This document shows positions 9,084 through 16,893 of a stretch of 64,000 nucleotides of DNA, in pieces (the stretch's first letter is position 1; the number at the start of each line of letters is the position of its first letter). Made by a program: the position numbers and the translations under genes. The notes below the pieces were generated by a model. It made no database searches. It had not been told where the DNA came from and was given only the letters and a program-made list of their open reading frames with translations. Source of the DNA: CAZNKU01 sp045545235 (GTDB lineage: Bacteria > Bacillota > Clostridia > Monoglobales > Firm-18); assembly GCA_045545235.1 (NCBI GenBank), contig JAZQAN010000017.1, positions 1 to 64,000 of the forward strand, read 5' to 3'.

Positions 9084-10718
9084 TTAATTTTTAATCTGTT
9101 TAGCTACAAGACTTTCTCCGCAGTATATTTCACGAAGCTTCGGTTTTTCAATTTTACCTGTAGGGTTACGTGGAACATCTGCAAAAATAACCTTGTGAGG
9201 TCTTTTATATCTTGGAAGGTCAATACAAAATTCGCTGATGTCTTCTTCTGTAAGCTTGCAGCCTTCTTTAACCTCAATAATTGCAGCAGCAATTTCACCA
9301 AGACGCGCATCAGGAAGACCTATAACCGCAACATCCTTTATGCAGTCGTGCTTACGGAGAAAATCTTCAATCTGTACAGGATAAAGGTTTTCACCGCCTG
9401 ATATAATAACGTCTTTTTTACGGTCTACAAGATAGATAAAACCATCCTCATCCTCTTGTGCAACGTCACCGGTATAAAGCCAACCATCTTTTAAAACTTC
9501 TTCAGTAGCTTTTTCATCTTTATAATAGCAAAGCATTACGCCGGGACCTTTAACTGCAAGTTCGCCAACTTCTCCCTTTGAAACTTCGTTTTTATTTTCG
9601 TCAACAATTTTAACTTCCCAGCCAAAGCCTGCCTTACCTATGGCACCAACCTTATGAATGTTTTCCACACCAAGGTGTACGCAACCCGGACCTATTGATT
9701 CAGAAAGACCATAGTTTGTATCATACTGATGGTTGGGGAATTTTTCCTTCCATCTCTTTATAAGACTTGGCGGAACAGGCTGTGCACCTATATGCATAAG
9801 TCTCCACTGTTCTATTTTATAGTGGTCAAGGTTAATATCGCCTCTGTCAATTGCATCAAGCAAATCCTGTGCCCACGGTACTAAAAGCCATACAATAGAG
9901 CATCTTTCCTTTGAAACAATATCCATAATCCATTCCGGCTTAACACCTTTTAAAAGAACTGCTTTACCACCTACCAGAAAACTTCCGAACCAGTGCATTT
10001 TTGCACCTGTATGATAAAGTGGAGGTATGCAAAGGAATACATCATCCTTTGTTTGCCCATGATGATTCTGTTCTGTCATAGCGGCATGCACAAGACTTCT
10101 GTGTGCATGAATAATAGCCTTTGGAAAGCCTGTTGTTCCTGATGAAAAATATATAGCTGCTTCATCATCGTCAGTAAGCGTAATTTCAGGGTCTGTTTCA
10201 GAACAATATGTAACAAGCTTATCATAGCTCTGTGCAAATGTAGGACAGTCTGAACCTACATAGAACCAGTCTTTAACCTTTGGTACTCTGCCAAACACTT
10301 CTTCAACACGGCCTGTAAATTCAGGACCAAAAACTATTGCATCAGCATCTGCAAGTTTAAGACAGTACTTTATTTCGTCAGAAGTGTAACGGTAGTTAAG
10401 AGGTACTGCCAAAGCACCTGTTTTTAGAATACCGAAGTATATTGGCAACCATTCAAGGCAATTCATAAGTAAAATTGCAACCTTGTCGCCCTTCTTTATA
10501 TTTTTAGTAAGCAAAAGATTTGCAAATCTGTTTGCTTTTTTATTAAATTCACTCCATGTGATTTCTGTTCTGTAAGCTTCATTTGGACTTGCCTCAATAA
10601 GAGAATATTCTCTCCACGTAAGCTTTGACTGTGCCTCAAGCTTTGGGTTGATTTCCACAAGACTTACATCGTTGGGATAAAAATCCGCATTTTTCTTAAG
10701 TATTTCTGTAATAGGCAT
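9084..10718 (-). CDS. AMP-dependent acyl-CoA synthetase
   Basis: 544 residues, ANL superfamily. Motifs: P-loop YFSSGTTGFPKAIIHAH (about 190-206), YGLSESIGPG, the hinge YTGDVAQEDEDGFIYLVDRKK with the GGENLYPVQIE lid, and the catalytic lysine in NPTGKIEKPKLRE. It forms an acyl- or aryl-CoA from a carboxylate, ATP and CoA; the chain-length or aryl preference cannot be read safely. It is first in the leftward unit containing iorAB and a second, PaaK-type ligase, which suggests two CoA ligases with different substrates or directions. Start ATG at 10718 with AAGGAAA upstream. Confidence 0.9.
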   Translation of the reverse strand: MPITEILKKNADFYPNDVSLVEINPKLEAQSKLTWREYSLIEASPNEAYRTEITWSEFNKKANRFANLLLTKNIKKGDKVAILLMNCLEWLPIYFGILKTGALAVPLNYRYTSDEIKYCLKLADADAIVFGPEFTGRVEEVFGRVPKVKDWFYVGSDCPTFAQSYDKLVTYCSETDPEITLTDDDEAAIYFSSGTTGFPKAIIHAHRSLVHAAMTEQNHHGQTKDDVFLCIPPLYHTGAKMHWFGSFLVGGKAVLLKGVKPEWIMDIVSKERCSIVWLLVPWAQDLLDAIDRGDINLDHYKIEQWRLMHIGAQPVPPSLIKRWKEKFPNHQYDTNYGLSESIGPGCVHLGVENIHKVGAIGKAGFGWEVKIVDENKNEVSKGEVGELAVKGPGVMLCYYKDEKATEEVLKDGWLYTGDVAQEDEDGFIYLVDRKKDVIISGGENLYPVQIEDFLRKHDCIKDVAVIGLPDARLGEIAAAIIEVKEGCKLTEEDISEFCIDLPRYKRPHKVIFADVPRNPTGKIEKPKLREIYCGESLVAKQIKN

Positions 10719-10758
10719 ATTAATCTTTCCTTTCTGTAAAACAACGCCATAATATCAT

Positions 10759-10787
10759 ATTTTATCACTTTAATGCAAAAAAGTCAA
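10759..10787 (-). promoter_or_regulatory. Promoter of the arylacetate unit (10718 leftward)
   Basis: On the minus strand TTGACT (10787-10782) and TAAAAT (10764-10759) are separated by 17 nt. No other comparable promoter or terminator interrupts the seven genes downstream, which supports a single unit ending at 3188-3226. Confidence 0.7.
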
Positions 10788-10797
10788 TGAAAATACG

Positions 10798-10819
10798 ACA
10801 GATATCCATTTAAATCTGT
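10798..10819. promoter_or_regulatory. Inverted repeat in the divergent promoter region
   Basis: ACAGAT at 10798-10803 and ATCTGT at 10814-10819, a 6-bp inverted repeat with a 10-bp spacer (centre-to-centre 16 bp). It overlaps the -35 of the rightward promoter and lies just upstream of the leftward -35. It could be an operator for a dimeric regulator; no cognate regulator is identified. Confidence 0.35.
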
Positions 10820-10845
10820 ACAAAATATTTCTTATATGTTATAAT
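10817..10845 (+). promoter_or_regulatory. Promoter of the GDPD-AraC genes
   Basis: TGTACA (10817-10822, four of six matches) and TATAAT (10840-10845) with a 17-nt spacer. Transcription would begin near 10852, 27 bases before the GDPD start codon. Confidence 0.6.
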
Positions 10846-10878
10846 TATTCCATCATATTCTACATTTGGAGGTATCCT

Positions 10879-11604
10879 ATGATTAACTATGCTCACAGAG
10901 GTGCAAGCGAATACGCACCTGAAAATACTTTATCATCATTCTACCTTGGGCTTCTTCAAGGCGCAAACGGCATAGAAACAGACGTACAAAGAACAAAAGA
11001 CGGTGTTCTGGTACTGTTTCACGATGATACCGTTGACCGTGTTTCTAATGGAAAAGGTGCAGTTTGTGACTACACTCTTGAAGAACTTCAGGCTTTGAAA
11101 ATTTATGGAAACAGCACTACCGGCTTTTATGATAAAGTTATTACACTTCGAGAATTTATGGAAAAATTTTCACAGTATGATATTAAATTTGCCATAGAAC
11201 TTAAGGTTGCAGGTGTTGAAAAGGATACTCTTGATATAATAACCGAATTTGGAGCCCTTGAAAAAACCACATTTACAAGCTTCACCTTTGACTACATAAG
11301 TAACATAAAAAAGTTTAATCCAAAAGCACGTGTAGGCTGGCTTACAGCCAATACAGATGACGAAACTATTGAAAAGCTTTTATCTGTTGGTGGGGAAGAA
11401 TTGGCACCAAAGGGCGAAACCATAACAGAAGAACTTATGCAAAAATGGCGTTCAAAGGGACTTGGTATAAGAGCCTGGGGCGTTTCAAATACCGAAATTA
11501 TGAAAAAAATGTGTTATTTGAAAGTTGACGGTATGACAGTTAATTTCCCCGACAGACTTTTTAACTTTACAAATAAAAATAAATCAGAGGTGTTTGTCCG
11601 ATGA
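10879..11604 (+). CDS. Glycerophosphodiester phosphodiesterase
   Basis: 241 residues, GDPD family (TIM barrel). Hydrolyses glycerophosphodiesters to sn-glycerol-3-phosphate and an alcohol using a divalent metal. The conserved HRGASEYAPENT (residues 6-17), the ETDVQRTKDGVLVLFHDD segment with Glu, Asp and the second His, and VELK-like AIELKV are all present. No signal peptide, so it is cytoplasmic like UgpQ. Good GGAGG upstream of the ATG. Its last four bases (ATGA) overlap the AraC regulator gene, so the two are co-translated. Confidence 0.93.
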   Translation: MINYAHRGASEYAPENTLSSFYLGLLQGANGIETDVQRTKDGVLVLFHDDTVDRVSNGKGAVCDYTLEELQALKIYGNSTTGFYDKVITLREFMEKFSQYDIKFAIELKVAGVEKDTLDIITEFGALEKTTFTSFTFDYISNIKKFNPKARVGWLTANTDDETIEKLLSVGGEELAPKGETITEELMQKWRSKGLGIRAWGVSNTEIMKKMCYLKVDGMTVNFPDRLFNFTNKNKSEVFVR

Positions 11605-12476
11605 AACAGTATAAAAAATATATTATGGACAAAAACATAAGGGTATATCGTCAAAAAGGTTATCAACAGCCACCTCACCTGCACGATTTTTTAGAATTTG
11701 TTTACATAATAAACGGCAAATATGTCCATATTGTAGACAACGTTGAATATGCTGTTTCAAAAGGTGATTTGGTTATAATAAATTATAATCAATTCCACAG
11801 CTTCAGCAGTGATAAAAACTCTGAACACTTCAACATTCTTATAAAGCCTGAATTTGTGGATACACAAATCAAAAACCGTGACGACGTATTTGCACTTTTA
11901 GATGTTTCGGGATACGAAAGCTTTAAAAATCTTGTAGATAAGGGAAAACGCACAGTAACCTTTTCTCCCGAAGAAAGAAAACGCTTTGAATCTATAATGT
12001 TTCTTTTGGAAAAGGAACTGCAAAATCAGGATTCGGGATACGAAATCACGACACGTTCCTGCACAAACCTTATGCTTACAATGATATTTCGTAAAATGTC
12101 CCAAAAGGCTACTTATTCAGAAAATATAATAAACAACGAAATTCTCCACTACATAAAAGAGCATTGTGATGAAAAGCTTACTATTGAAATGTTTTCCGCA
12201 AAAGGGCACTACAATCCATCATATTTCAGCAGATCCTTTAAAAAATACACCGGAGTAACCTTTACCGAATATTTAAAGCAAGCACGTATGAGCCGTGCGT
12301 GCGAGCTGATTTTAAATACAAAAAATAAAATTGACGATATATATACAAAGGTAGGCTATACTGACAAAACCAAGTTCTTTAAGCATTTTAAAGAATACAC
12401 AAACACTACTCCCTTAAAGTATAGAAAAAGTCAAAATCAAATACTTTTTGATGTCATAAAACACCCTTTTATTTAA
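11601..12476 (+). CDS. AraC-family transcriptional regulator
   Basis: 291 residues. An N-terminal cupin-like sensor (HLHDFLEFVYIINGKYVHIVD, residues about 26-95) is followed by a linker and a C-terminal double helix-turn-helix (about 185-285: MFSAKGHYNPSYFSRSFKKYTG...DDIYTKVGYTDKTKFFKHFKEYTN). The cupin type usually senses a sugar or related ligand. It overlaps the GDPD stop by 4 bases and lies 53 bases upstream of an ADP-ribosylglycohydrolase-like gene, so it probably regulates this small group. Targets and ligand not known. Confidence 0.93.
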   Translation: MKQYKKYIMDKNIRVYRQKGYQQPPHLHDFLEFVYIINGKYVHIVDNVEYAVSKGDLVIINYNQFHSFSSDKNSEHFNILIKPEFVDTQIKNRDDVFALLDVSGYESFKNLVDKGKRTVTFSPEERKRFESIMFLLEKELQNQDSGYEITTRSCTNLMLTMIFRKMSQKATYSENIINNEILHYIKEHCDEKLTIEMFSAKGHYNPSYFSRSFKKYTGVTFTEYLKQARMSRACELILNTKNKIDDIYTKVGYTDKTKFFKHFKEYTNTTPLKYRKSQNQILFDVIKHPFI

Positions 12477-12529
12477 TAATTTTGTATATTACTATGAAAT
12501 CATAAAAAAATAGAAAGGGTGTTTTTCTT

Positions 12530-14011
12530 ATGTTAAGAAGTATCAAACTAAACAGAAAAGAACTTGAAGACAAAATCTATGCCTGCTGGTTAGGTAAAAA
12601 TATCGGCGGTACAATGGGAGGACCTTACGAGGGTGATCCCAACATACTTGATATTCAGGGCTTTATCTCCCAAAAGGGAGAACCACTCCCAAACGATGAT
12701 CTTGATTTGCAGTTGGTATGGCTTCGTGCTATGCAGCATGTTGGTCCTGCTGCACTTAATTCAAATATACTTGCTGAATACTGGATGACAATGATTACTC
12801 CTCACTGGAACGAATACGGTATTGGCAAGTCAAATATCCGTCAGGGTATGCTTGCACCAATGTGTGGTGAAGTAAACAACGATGTATGGAAACATTCCAA
12901 CGGTGCATGGATTCGTTCTGAAATTTGGGCTTGTCTTGCTCCGGGATTCCCGAACATTGCCCTTAAATATGCTATAATGGATGCAACAATTGACCACGGA
13001 CACGGCGAAGGTACTTATGCAGAAATATTTACTGCATCATTGGAAAGTATGGCATTTGTCGAAAATGACATAAGAAAGCTTATAGATATGGCACTTTCCT
13101 ATATCCCGACAGACTGTCAGGTTGCACAGTGCGTAAGAAAGGTGATTGAAGAATATGACAAGGGCACAGACTATCGTGAAGTACGTCAGATGCTTGTTAA
13201 AATGACTGAAAATTTGGGTATGTTCCAAGCTCCTGCAAATATCGGATATGTTGTAATCGGTCTGATGTATGGTGAAGGAGACTTTAAAAAGTCTATGATT
13301 TACGCTATCAACTGTGGGGACGATACAGACTGCACAGGTGCTACCATTGGTTCAATTATGGGTATTATGGGCGGCACTGCAATAATTCCTAAGGACTGGC
13401 AGGAATATATCGGAGACAGAATTATGCAAATCTGCATAAACGGTTCATACAGATACGCAAACCCCGGCACTTGCACTAAACTTACAGAATGGGTTATGCA
13501 GACAATTCCGTCAGTTTTATTTGCAAACGAAATTTATATGGAATACACAGACGGCGAAACAGTTTACGAAGATGAAAAAGGAAATGTACGGGATAAGGAG
13601 TGGGCACTTAACTACATAAATTCTTATGATGAAGCCCCTGCAAAGGTGTTTGATTACTCTCCATATTCATTTTCTGTACCAAACAATATTTCCGGTGAAG
13701 TAACAATTGATTTTGAAAAGCTTCCGAAAATCAAAGCCGGTGAACAGCTTACCTTTAAATATACAGTAAGAAACGTATTAAGAGAATCCTACAATGCAGA
13801 TGTACAGCTTTTCCTTCCGGAAGGTTGGACAGCAGAATATGACCACACTGTATATATAGACAAAGAGACAAGACACACAAGCAGATTTTCCACGTACAAA
13901 GTTACGGTTACAGCAGGTGAAAAAGTTGCTTCAAAGAATAAATTGATTTTAAGCATTTCGTCACCTTCACGTGCTTTGGAATATGCTATTCCTGTTAATA
14001 TTTTAGGTTAA
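12530..14011 (+). CDS. ADP-ribosylglycohydrolase-family protein with C-terminal beta-sandwich
   Basis: 493 residues. The N-terminal about 340 residues match the ADP-ribosylglycohydrolase (ARH/DraG) fold: a first metal-binding segment LPNDDLDLQLVWL (about 54-66) and the second, CGDDTDCTGATIGSIMG (about 263-279), correspond to the two Asp-rich magnesium sites. The last about 110 residues (PNNISGEVTIDFEKL... to the end) look like an immunoglobulin-like NEW3-type beta-sandwich with the phrase LFLPEGWTAEY, which is usual in glycoside hydrolases. No signal peptide. The substrate may be an N- or O-glycoside other than ADP-ribose; this is inference from the domain pairing and neighbouring carbohydrate genes. 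RBS AGGGTG. Confidence 0.85.
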   Translation: MLRSIKLNRKELEDKIYACWLGKNIGGTMGGPYEGDPNILDIQGFISQKGEPLPNDDLDLQLVWLRAMQHVGPAALNSNILAEYWMTMITPHWNEYGIGKSNIRQGMLAPMCGEVNNDVWKHSNGAWIRSEIWACLAPGFPNIALKYAIMDATIDHGHGEGTYAEIFTASLESMAFVENDIRKLIDMALSYIPTDCQVAQCVRKVIEEYDKGTDYREVRQMLVKMTENLGMFQAPANIGYVVIGLMYGEGDFKKSMIYAINCGDDTDCTGATIGSIMGIMGGTAIIPKDWQEYIGDRIMQICINGSYRYANPGTCTKLTEWVMQTIPSVLFANEIYMEYTDGETVYEDEKGNVRDKEWALNYINSYDEAPAKVFDYSPYSFSVPNNISGEVTIDFEKLPKIKAGEQLTFKYTVRNVLRESYNADVQLFLPEGWTAEYDHTVYIDKETRHTSRFSTYKVTVTAGEKVASKNKLILSISSPSRALEYAIPVNILG

Positions 14012-14016
14012 AAAAC

Positions 14017-14052
14017 GGCGTGCAGCAAAATAACTTTCATTTGCTGCACGCC
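14017..14052. terminator. Bidirectional terminator, 13-bp GC-rich stem
   Basis: GGCGTGCAGCAAA (14017-14029) pairs with TTTGCTGCACGCC (14040-14052). A-run before and T-run after make it functional in both directions, between the convergent ADP-ribosylglycohydrolase and GH127 genes. Confidence 0.9.
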
Positions 14053-14072
14053 ACATTTTTTAAATATTCATT

Positions 14073-15884
14073 TTATAGAGCTTTTAACCATACAAGCATA
14101 TTGCTTTCGCCTCTGTTTGCATAACAATTGTAAGGAATAAGGTTGATTTTTATATCTTCAAATTCAGGCTCACAGCTACAGTACAAGCATTCACATTCTT
14201 TTAGCTTGTATCCTTTAACCGTAATTTTGTTAAGTCCATATTCATCACAATATTTTACATCAGCATCAATATTTTTATCAATGTATAGTGAATAAAGATT
14301 TTCTATATTATCAACTGATTCTGCACAGTAAACAACAGGACCGTACATAAGTGCAACCTTGCCTATATTGCTTGCAAGATTTGAAGATGCTCGCATAAGA
14401 ACAGGTTTCATAACAAATTCAATTACAACGTCTTTTGGATTTTCAATAGCAATATATCTATCCTTAGCAACAAAGTCGCAATTTACTTTGAATTCTTCAC
14501 ACCATGCCGGAATTCTGATCATTACTTTTTTTGCATTTGCAAATGAAAACTCAACCTTACCGTTTACAGGATAATTTGTTTTCTGTGTAATTTTAATGCC
14601 ATCAAAATCTGCTTCACTTGACATAAACTGATTAACATAAACAACATCACCATCAACGGCATAAATATATTCGTTAACAGTAGCAAGTGTTCTGTTTATA
14701 TTCGGAGGACAGCATGAACAATCAAAAACCGCTTTGCGTTGTGTAATAGGAAATCTTTCAATCTCATCAGGTGATGCCGAATGGTGTCTTGAATGATTTT
14801 TAAGATTTATCTCCAATGGATTTTCATAGAAAAACGCCTTTCCGTCAAGTGATAAACCCGCAAGCATACCATTGTAAAGCTCTTTTTCAATAATATCTGC
14901 ATAAATAGCCTTGTTTTCAAGTTTCATCATACTCTTGGCAAAAAGTATCATAGCAATTGAAGCACAGGTTTCATTATACGCAGTTTCATCAGGCAAATCA
15001 TAAGGCAAAGTAAAAGCTTCCCCTATATGAGTAGAACCTATTCCCCCTGTTATGTACATTTTTTTATTTGTAATATCATAAAACAAATCACGGCAGGCAT
15101 CTGCAAGCTCACTGTCGTTTTTTTCATATGCCATATCTGCCATAGCTTTGTACCAATAACAAGCACGTACGCCATGCCCCATAGCTTCTCTCTGCTTTCT
15201 TGCAGGAACATGAGCTTGTATATACTTATCACTACGAAACATTACGCCCTTATCCTTTGTATTGTTTCCTCTTTGTTCAACAAAAAACTCTGCCAAATCA
15301 AGGTATTTTCGGTTCTTTGTTGTATGGTACAATTTCACAAGTGCAAGTTCTATCTCCTGATGACCCGGTGTCACAAAATCTGCAGACCCATCTTCAACAA
15401 AAATCTTGTAAATATAATCTGCATATTTTTCCATGCATTTTAAAAATCTGTCCTTACCCGTAGCCTTAAAATATGCAACGGCCGCCTCCATAAGATGTCC
15501 TGCACAATAAAGCTCGTGCATACTTCTTTCAGTAAACCTCTTTTTGGGTTCACATACTGTATAGTAAATATTAAAATAACCATCTTCTCCCTGATTTTTT
15601 TCAATACAATCTACAAGACCTTCAACCTTTGCCTCAAGGTCTGCATCATATTTTTCTGCAATCAGATATGCCGCAGCCTCCATCCATTTTGCAACATCAG
15701 AATCCCAGAAATGATGAGGCTTGTTATCCATTCCCTCTTTCCAGTCACAGGCAAATGCTGCAATTCTGCCGGTATCAGAAAATCTGTTCCATACTGCATC
15801 CATAGTTACCGTACGGTTAAGCTTCTGTTTAGCTTTCCAGAAGCCATCTGTTATTTTAACGCCATTTCCTTCAATATATCTCAT
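14073..15884 (-). CDS. GH127-family glycoside hydrolase (beta-L-arabinofuranosidase type)
   Basis: 603 residues, the length and layout of GH127: an alpha/alpha barrel followed by two beta domains. The cysteine-glutamate zinc site characteristic of the family is present: NETCAS (E-x-C) in the barrel and CSCCPPNINRTLA, whose first Cys of the CC pair is the nucleophile in characterised members. No signal peptide, hence cytoplasmic action on imported oligosaccharides. Start ATG at 15884 with GAGGTG at 7 nt. Divergent from an AraC regulator at 15999 with operator-like repeats between. Other enzymes in this clan act on other furanosides, so the exact sugar is not settled. Confidence 0.9.
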   Translation of the reverse strand: MRYIEGNGVKITDGFWKAKQKLNRTVTMDAVWNRFSDTGRIAAFACDWKEGMDNKPHHFWDSDVAKWMEAAAYLIAEKYDADLEAKVEGLVDCIEKNQGEDGYFNIYYTVCEPKKRFTERSMHELYCAGHLMEAAVAYFKATGKDRFLKCMEKYADYIYKIFVEDGSADFVTPGHQEIELALVKLYHTTKNRKYLDLAEFFVEQRGNNTKDKGVMFRSDKYIQAHVPARKQREAMGHGVRACYWYKAMADMAYEKNDSELADACRDLFYDITNKKMYITGGIGSTHIGEAFTLPYDLPDETAYNETCASIAMILFAKSMMKLENKAIYADIIEKELYNGMLAGLSLDGKAFFYENPLEINLKNHSRHHSASPDEIERFPITQRKAVFDCSCCPPNINRTLATVNEYIYAVDGDVVYVNQFMSSEADFDGIKITQKTNYPVNGKVEFSFANAKKVMIRIPAWCEEFKVNCDFVAKDRYIAIENPKDVVIEFVMKPVLMRASSNLASNIGKVALMYGPVVYCAESVDNIENLYSLYIDKNIDADVKYCDEYGLNKITVKGYKLKECECLYCSCEPEFEDIKINLIPYNCYANRGESNMLVWLKAL

Positions 15885-15903
15885 TACATATCACCTCAAT
15901 TTG

Positions 15904-15935
15904 ATTATATCACTGTATTTATATAAATTACAGTG
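15904..15935 (-). promoter_or_regulatory. GH127 -10 box and adjoining palindromic operator
   Basis: A TATAAT on the minus strand (15909-15904) serves GH127. Immediately upstream is a palindrome with 7-bp perfect arms CACTGTA (15911-15917) and TACAGTG (15929-15935) around an AT spacer that is itself nearly symmetric. It covers the spacer and the weak -35 position (TGTAAT, 15932-15927), so a bound protein would control GH127 transcription. The poor -35 fits an activator-dependent promoter. Confidence 0.55.
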
Positions 15936-15941
15936 CATATT

Positions 15942-15973
15942 TCACACAAAACATTGACAATATCACACAAAAC
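15942..15973. repeat. Direct repeat pair TCACACAAAAC, 21-bp period
   Basis: Identical 11-mers at 15942-15952 and 15963-15973, repeating with a 21-bp period (two helical turns). The spacing is typical for AraC-family binding half-sites on one face of the helix. The second copy overlaps the regulator's -35/-10 spacer, so autoregulation is likely. Confidence 0.55.
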
Positions 15974-15982
15974 TATTATAAT
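15954..15982 (+). promoter_or_regulatory. Promoter of the AraC regulator gene at 15999
   Basis: Consensus TTGACA (15954-15959) and TATAAT (15977-15982) separated by 17 nt. The predicted start site near 15989 leaves only about 10 leader bases, just enough for the GGTGAT ribosome binding site. Confidence 0.75.
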
Positions 15983-15998
15983 TTCAACTGGTGATAAT

Positions 15999-16757
15999 AT
16001 GAAAGGTATAAATTTAAATAAACCAATAACTTACAAAACAGCATCCCTTCGTTTTTTTAATAAAAACGAAAGTCATATAAGCAGATTTTGCACAGATGAC
16101 ATTCTTCTTATGGTATTTGAAGGTGTACTTCGTTTTTCCGAAGACGGTAAGGAAACAGAAGTTTCCAAAGGTGAATATTACATTCAGCGTGCCAATTGCA
16201 ATCAGGAAGGGCATATACCAAGTACGTCACCAAAATATCTATACATACACTTTAAAGGAATGTGGCATGATGAAGAATGTTGCCTGCCTCAAAGGGGAAC
16301 CTTTAACATTTCGGCATTTAAAGATATGATGATTGAAATGGATGCACTTTCTCACGGTGATTTTACCTATACTCAAAAATGTGCGAAATTTTATGAAATA
16401 CTTTCTGCACTTAATAACAAGCCCGAAAAAATAAACATTGCAAATAAAATTGCAATGTTTATAGAAAATGAAGACTTAACCAAAATGACATTGGAAACAA
16501 TCTGTAATAAATTTAATTTCACGAAAAATCACATAATCAATATTTTCAAAAAGGAATACGGAATAACTCCGATAAACTATATGAATTCCGTAAAGCTAAA
16601 ACGTGCAAAATACCTTTTGAGGGTAACTTCGGACACCGCCGAAAGTATTGCCGTAAAAAGCGGTTTTAACGACTACTCCCACTTCTATAAGCTTTTTCGC
16701 AAGGAAAACGGAATTTCTCCCAAAGAATGGAGAAATATAATGAGATATGAAAGCTAA
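15999..16757 (+). CDS. AraC-family transcriptional regulator (GH127-linked)
   Basis: 252 residues. N-terminal cupin-like ligand domain (about 1-130, DILLMVFEGVLRFSEDG...) and C-terminal double helix-turn-helix (about 150-250: TICNKFNFTKNHIINIFKKE and ESIAVKSGFNDYSHFYKLF). The in-frame ATG at 15933 lies upstream of the promoter and is rejected; ATG at 15999 with GGTGAT fits. Divergent from the GH127 gene, with direct and inverted repeats between them, so it most likely controls GH127 and itself in response to a sugar. Confidence 0.92.
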   Translation: MKGINLNKPITYKTASLRFFNKNESHISRFCTDDILLMVFEGVLRFSEDGKETEVSKGEYYIQRANCNQEGHIPSTSPKYLYIHFKGMWHDEECCLPQRGTFNISAFKDMMIEMDALSHGDFTYTQKCAKFYEILSALNNKPEKINIANKIAMFIENEDLTKMTLETICNKFNFTKNHIINIFKKEYGITPINYMNSVKLKRAKYLLRVTSDTAESIAVKSGFNDYSHFYKLFRKENGISPKEWRNIMRYES

Positions 16758-16852
16758 TAAATATTTTTACATTTATATATTTTTGCGCTCTGCGCTGTTT
16801 TCACATCCCAAAAGGGGATAGGAAAAATTGTTCGCTGTAAAAAAGCATAAAA

Positions 16853-16881
16853 AAGGAAGAAATGCATCGCATTTCCTCCTT
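16853..16881. terminator. Probable terminator between AraC and nfnB
   Basis: GAAATGC (16859-16865) pairs with GCATTTC (16869-16875), extended by four more pairs past one A-C mismatch. A-rich flank on the left side gives a U-tract for leftward transcripts ending nfnB at 16894. The rest of 16758-16893 shows nothing else. Confidence 0.5.
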
Positions 16882-16893
16882 CGCTATTAACTA

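Noticed and set aside
16758..16893. Possible small RNA in the AraC-nfnB gap
   Set aside because: Only a terminator-like hairpin is visible; no promoter for an independent transcript was found.
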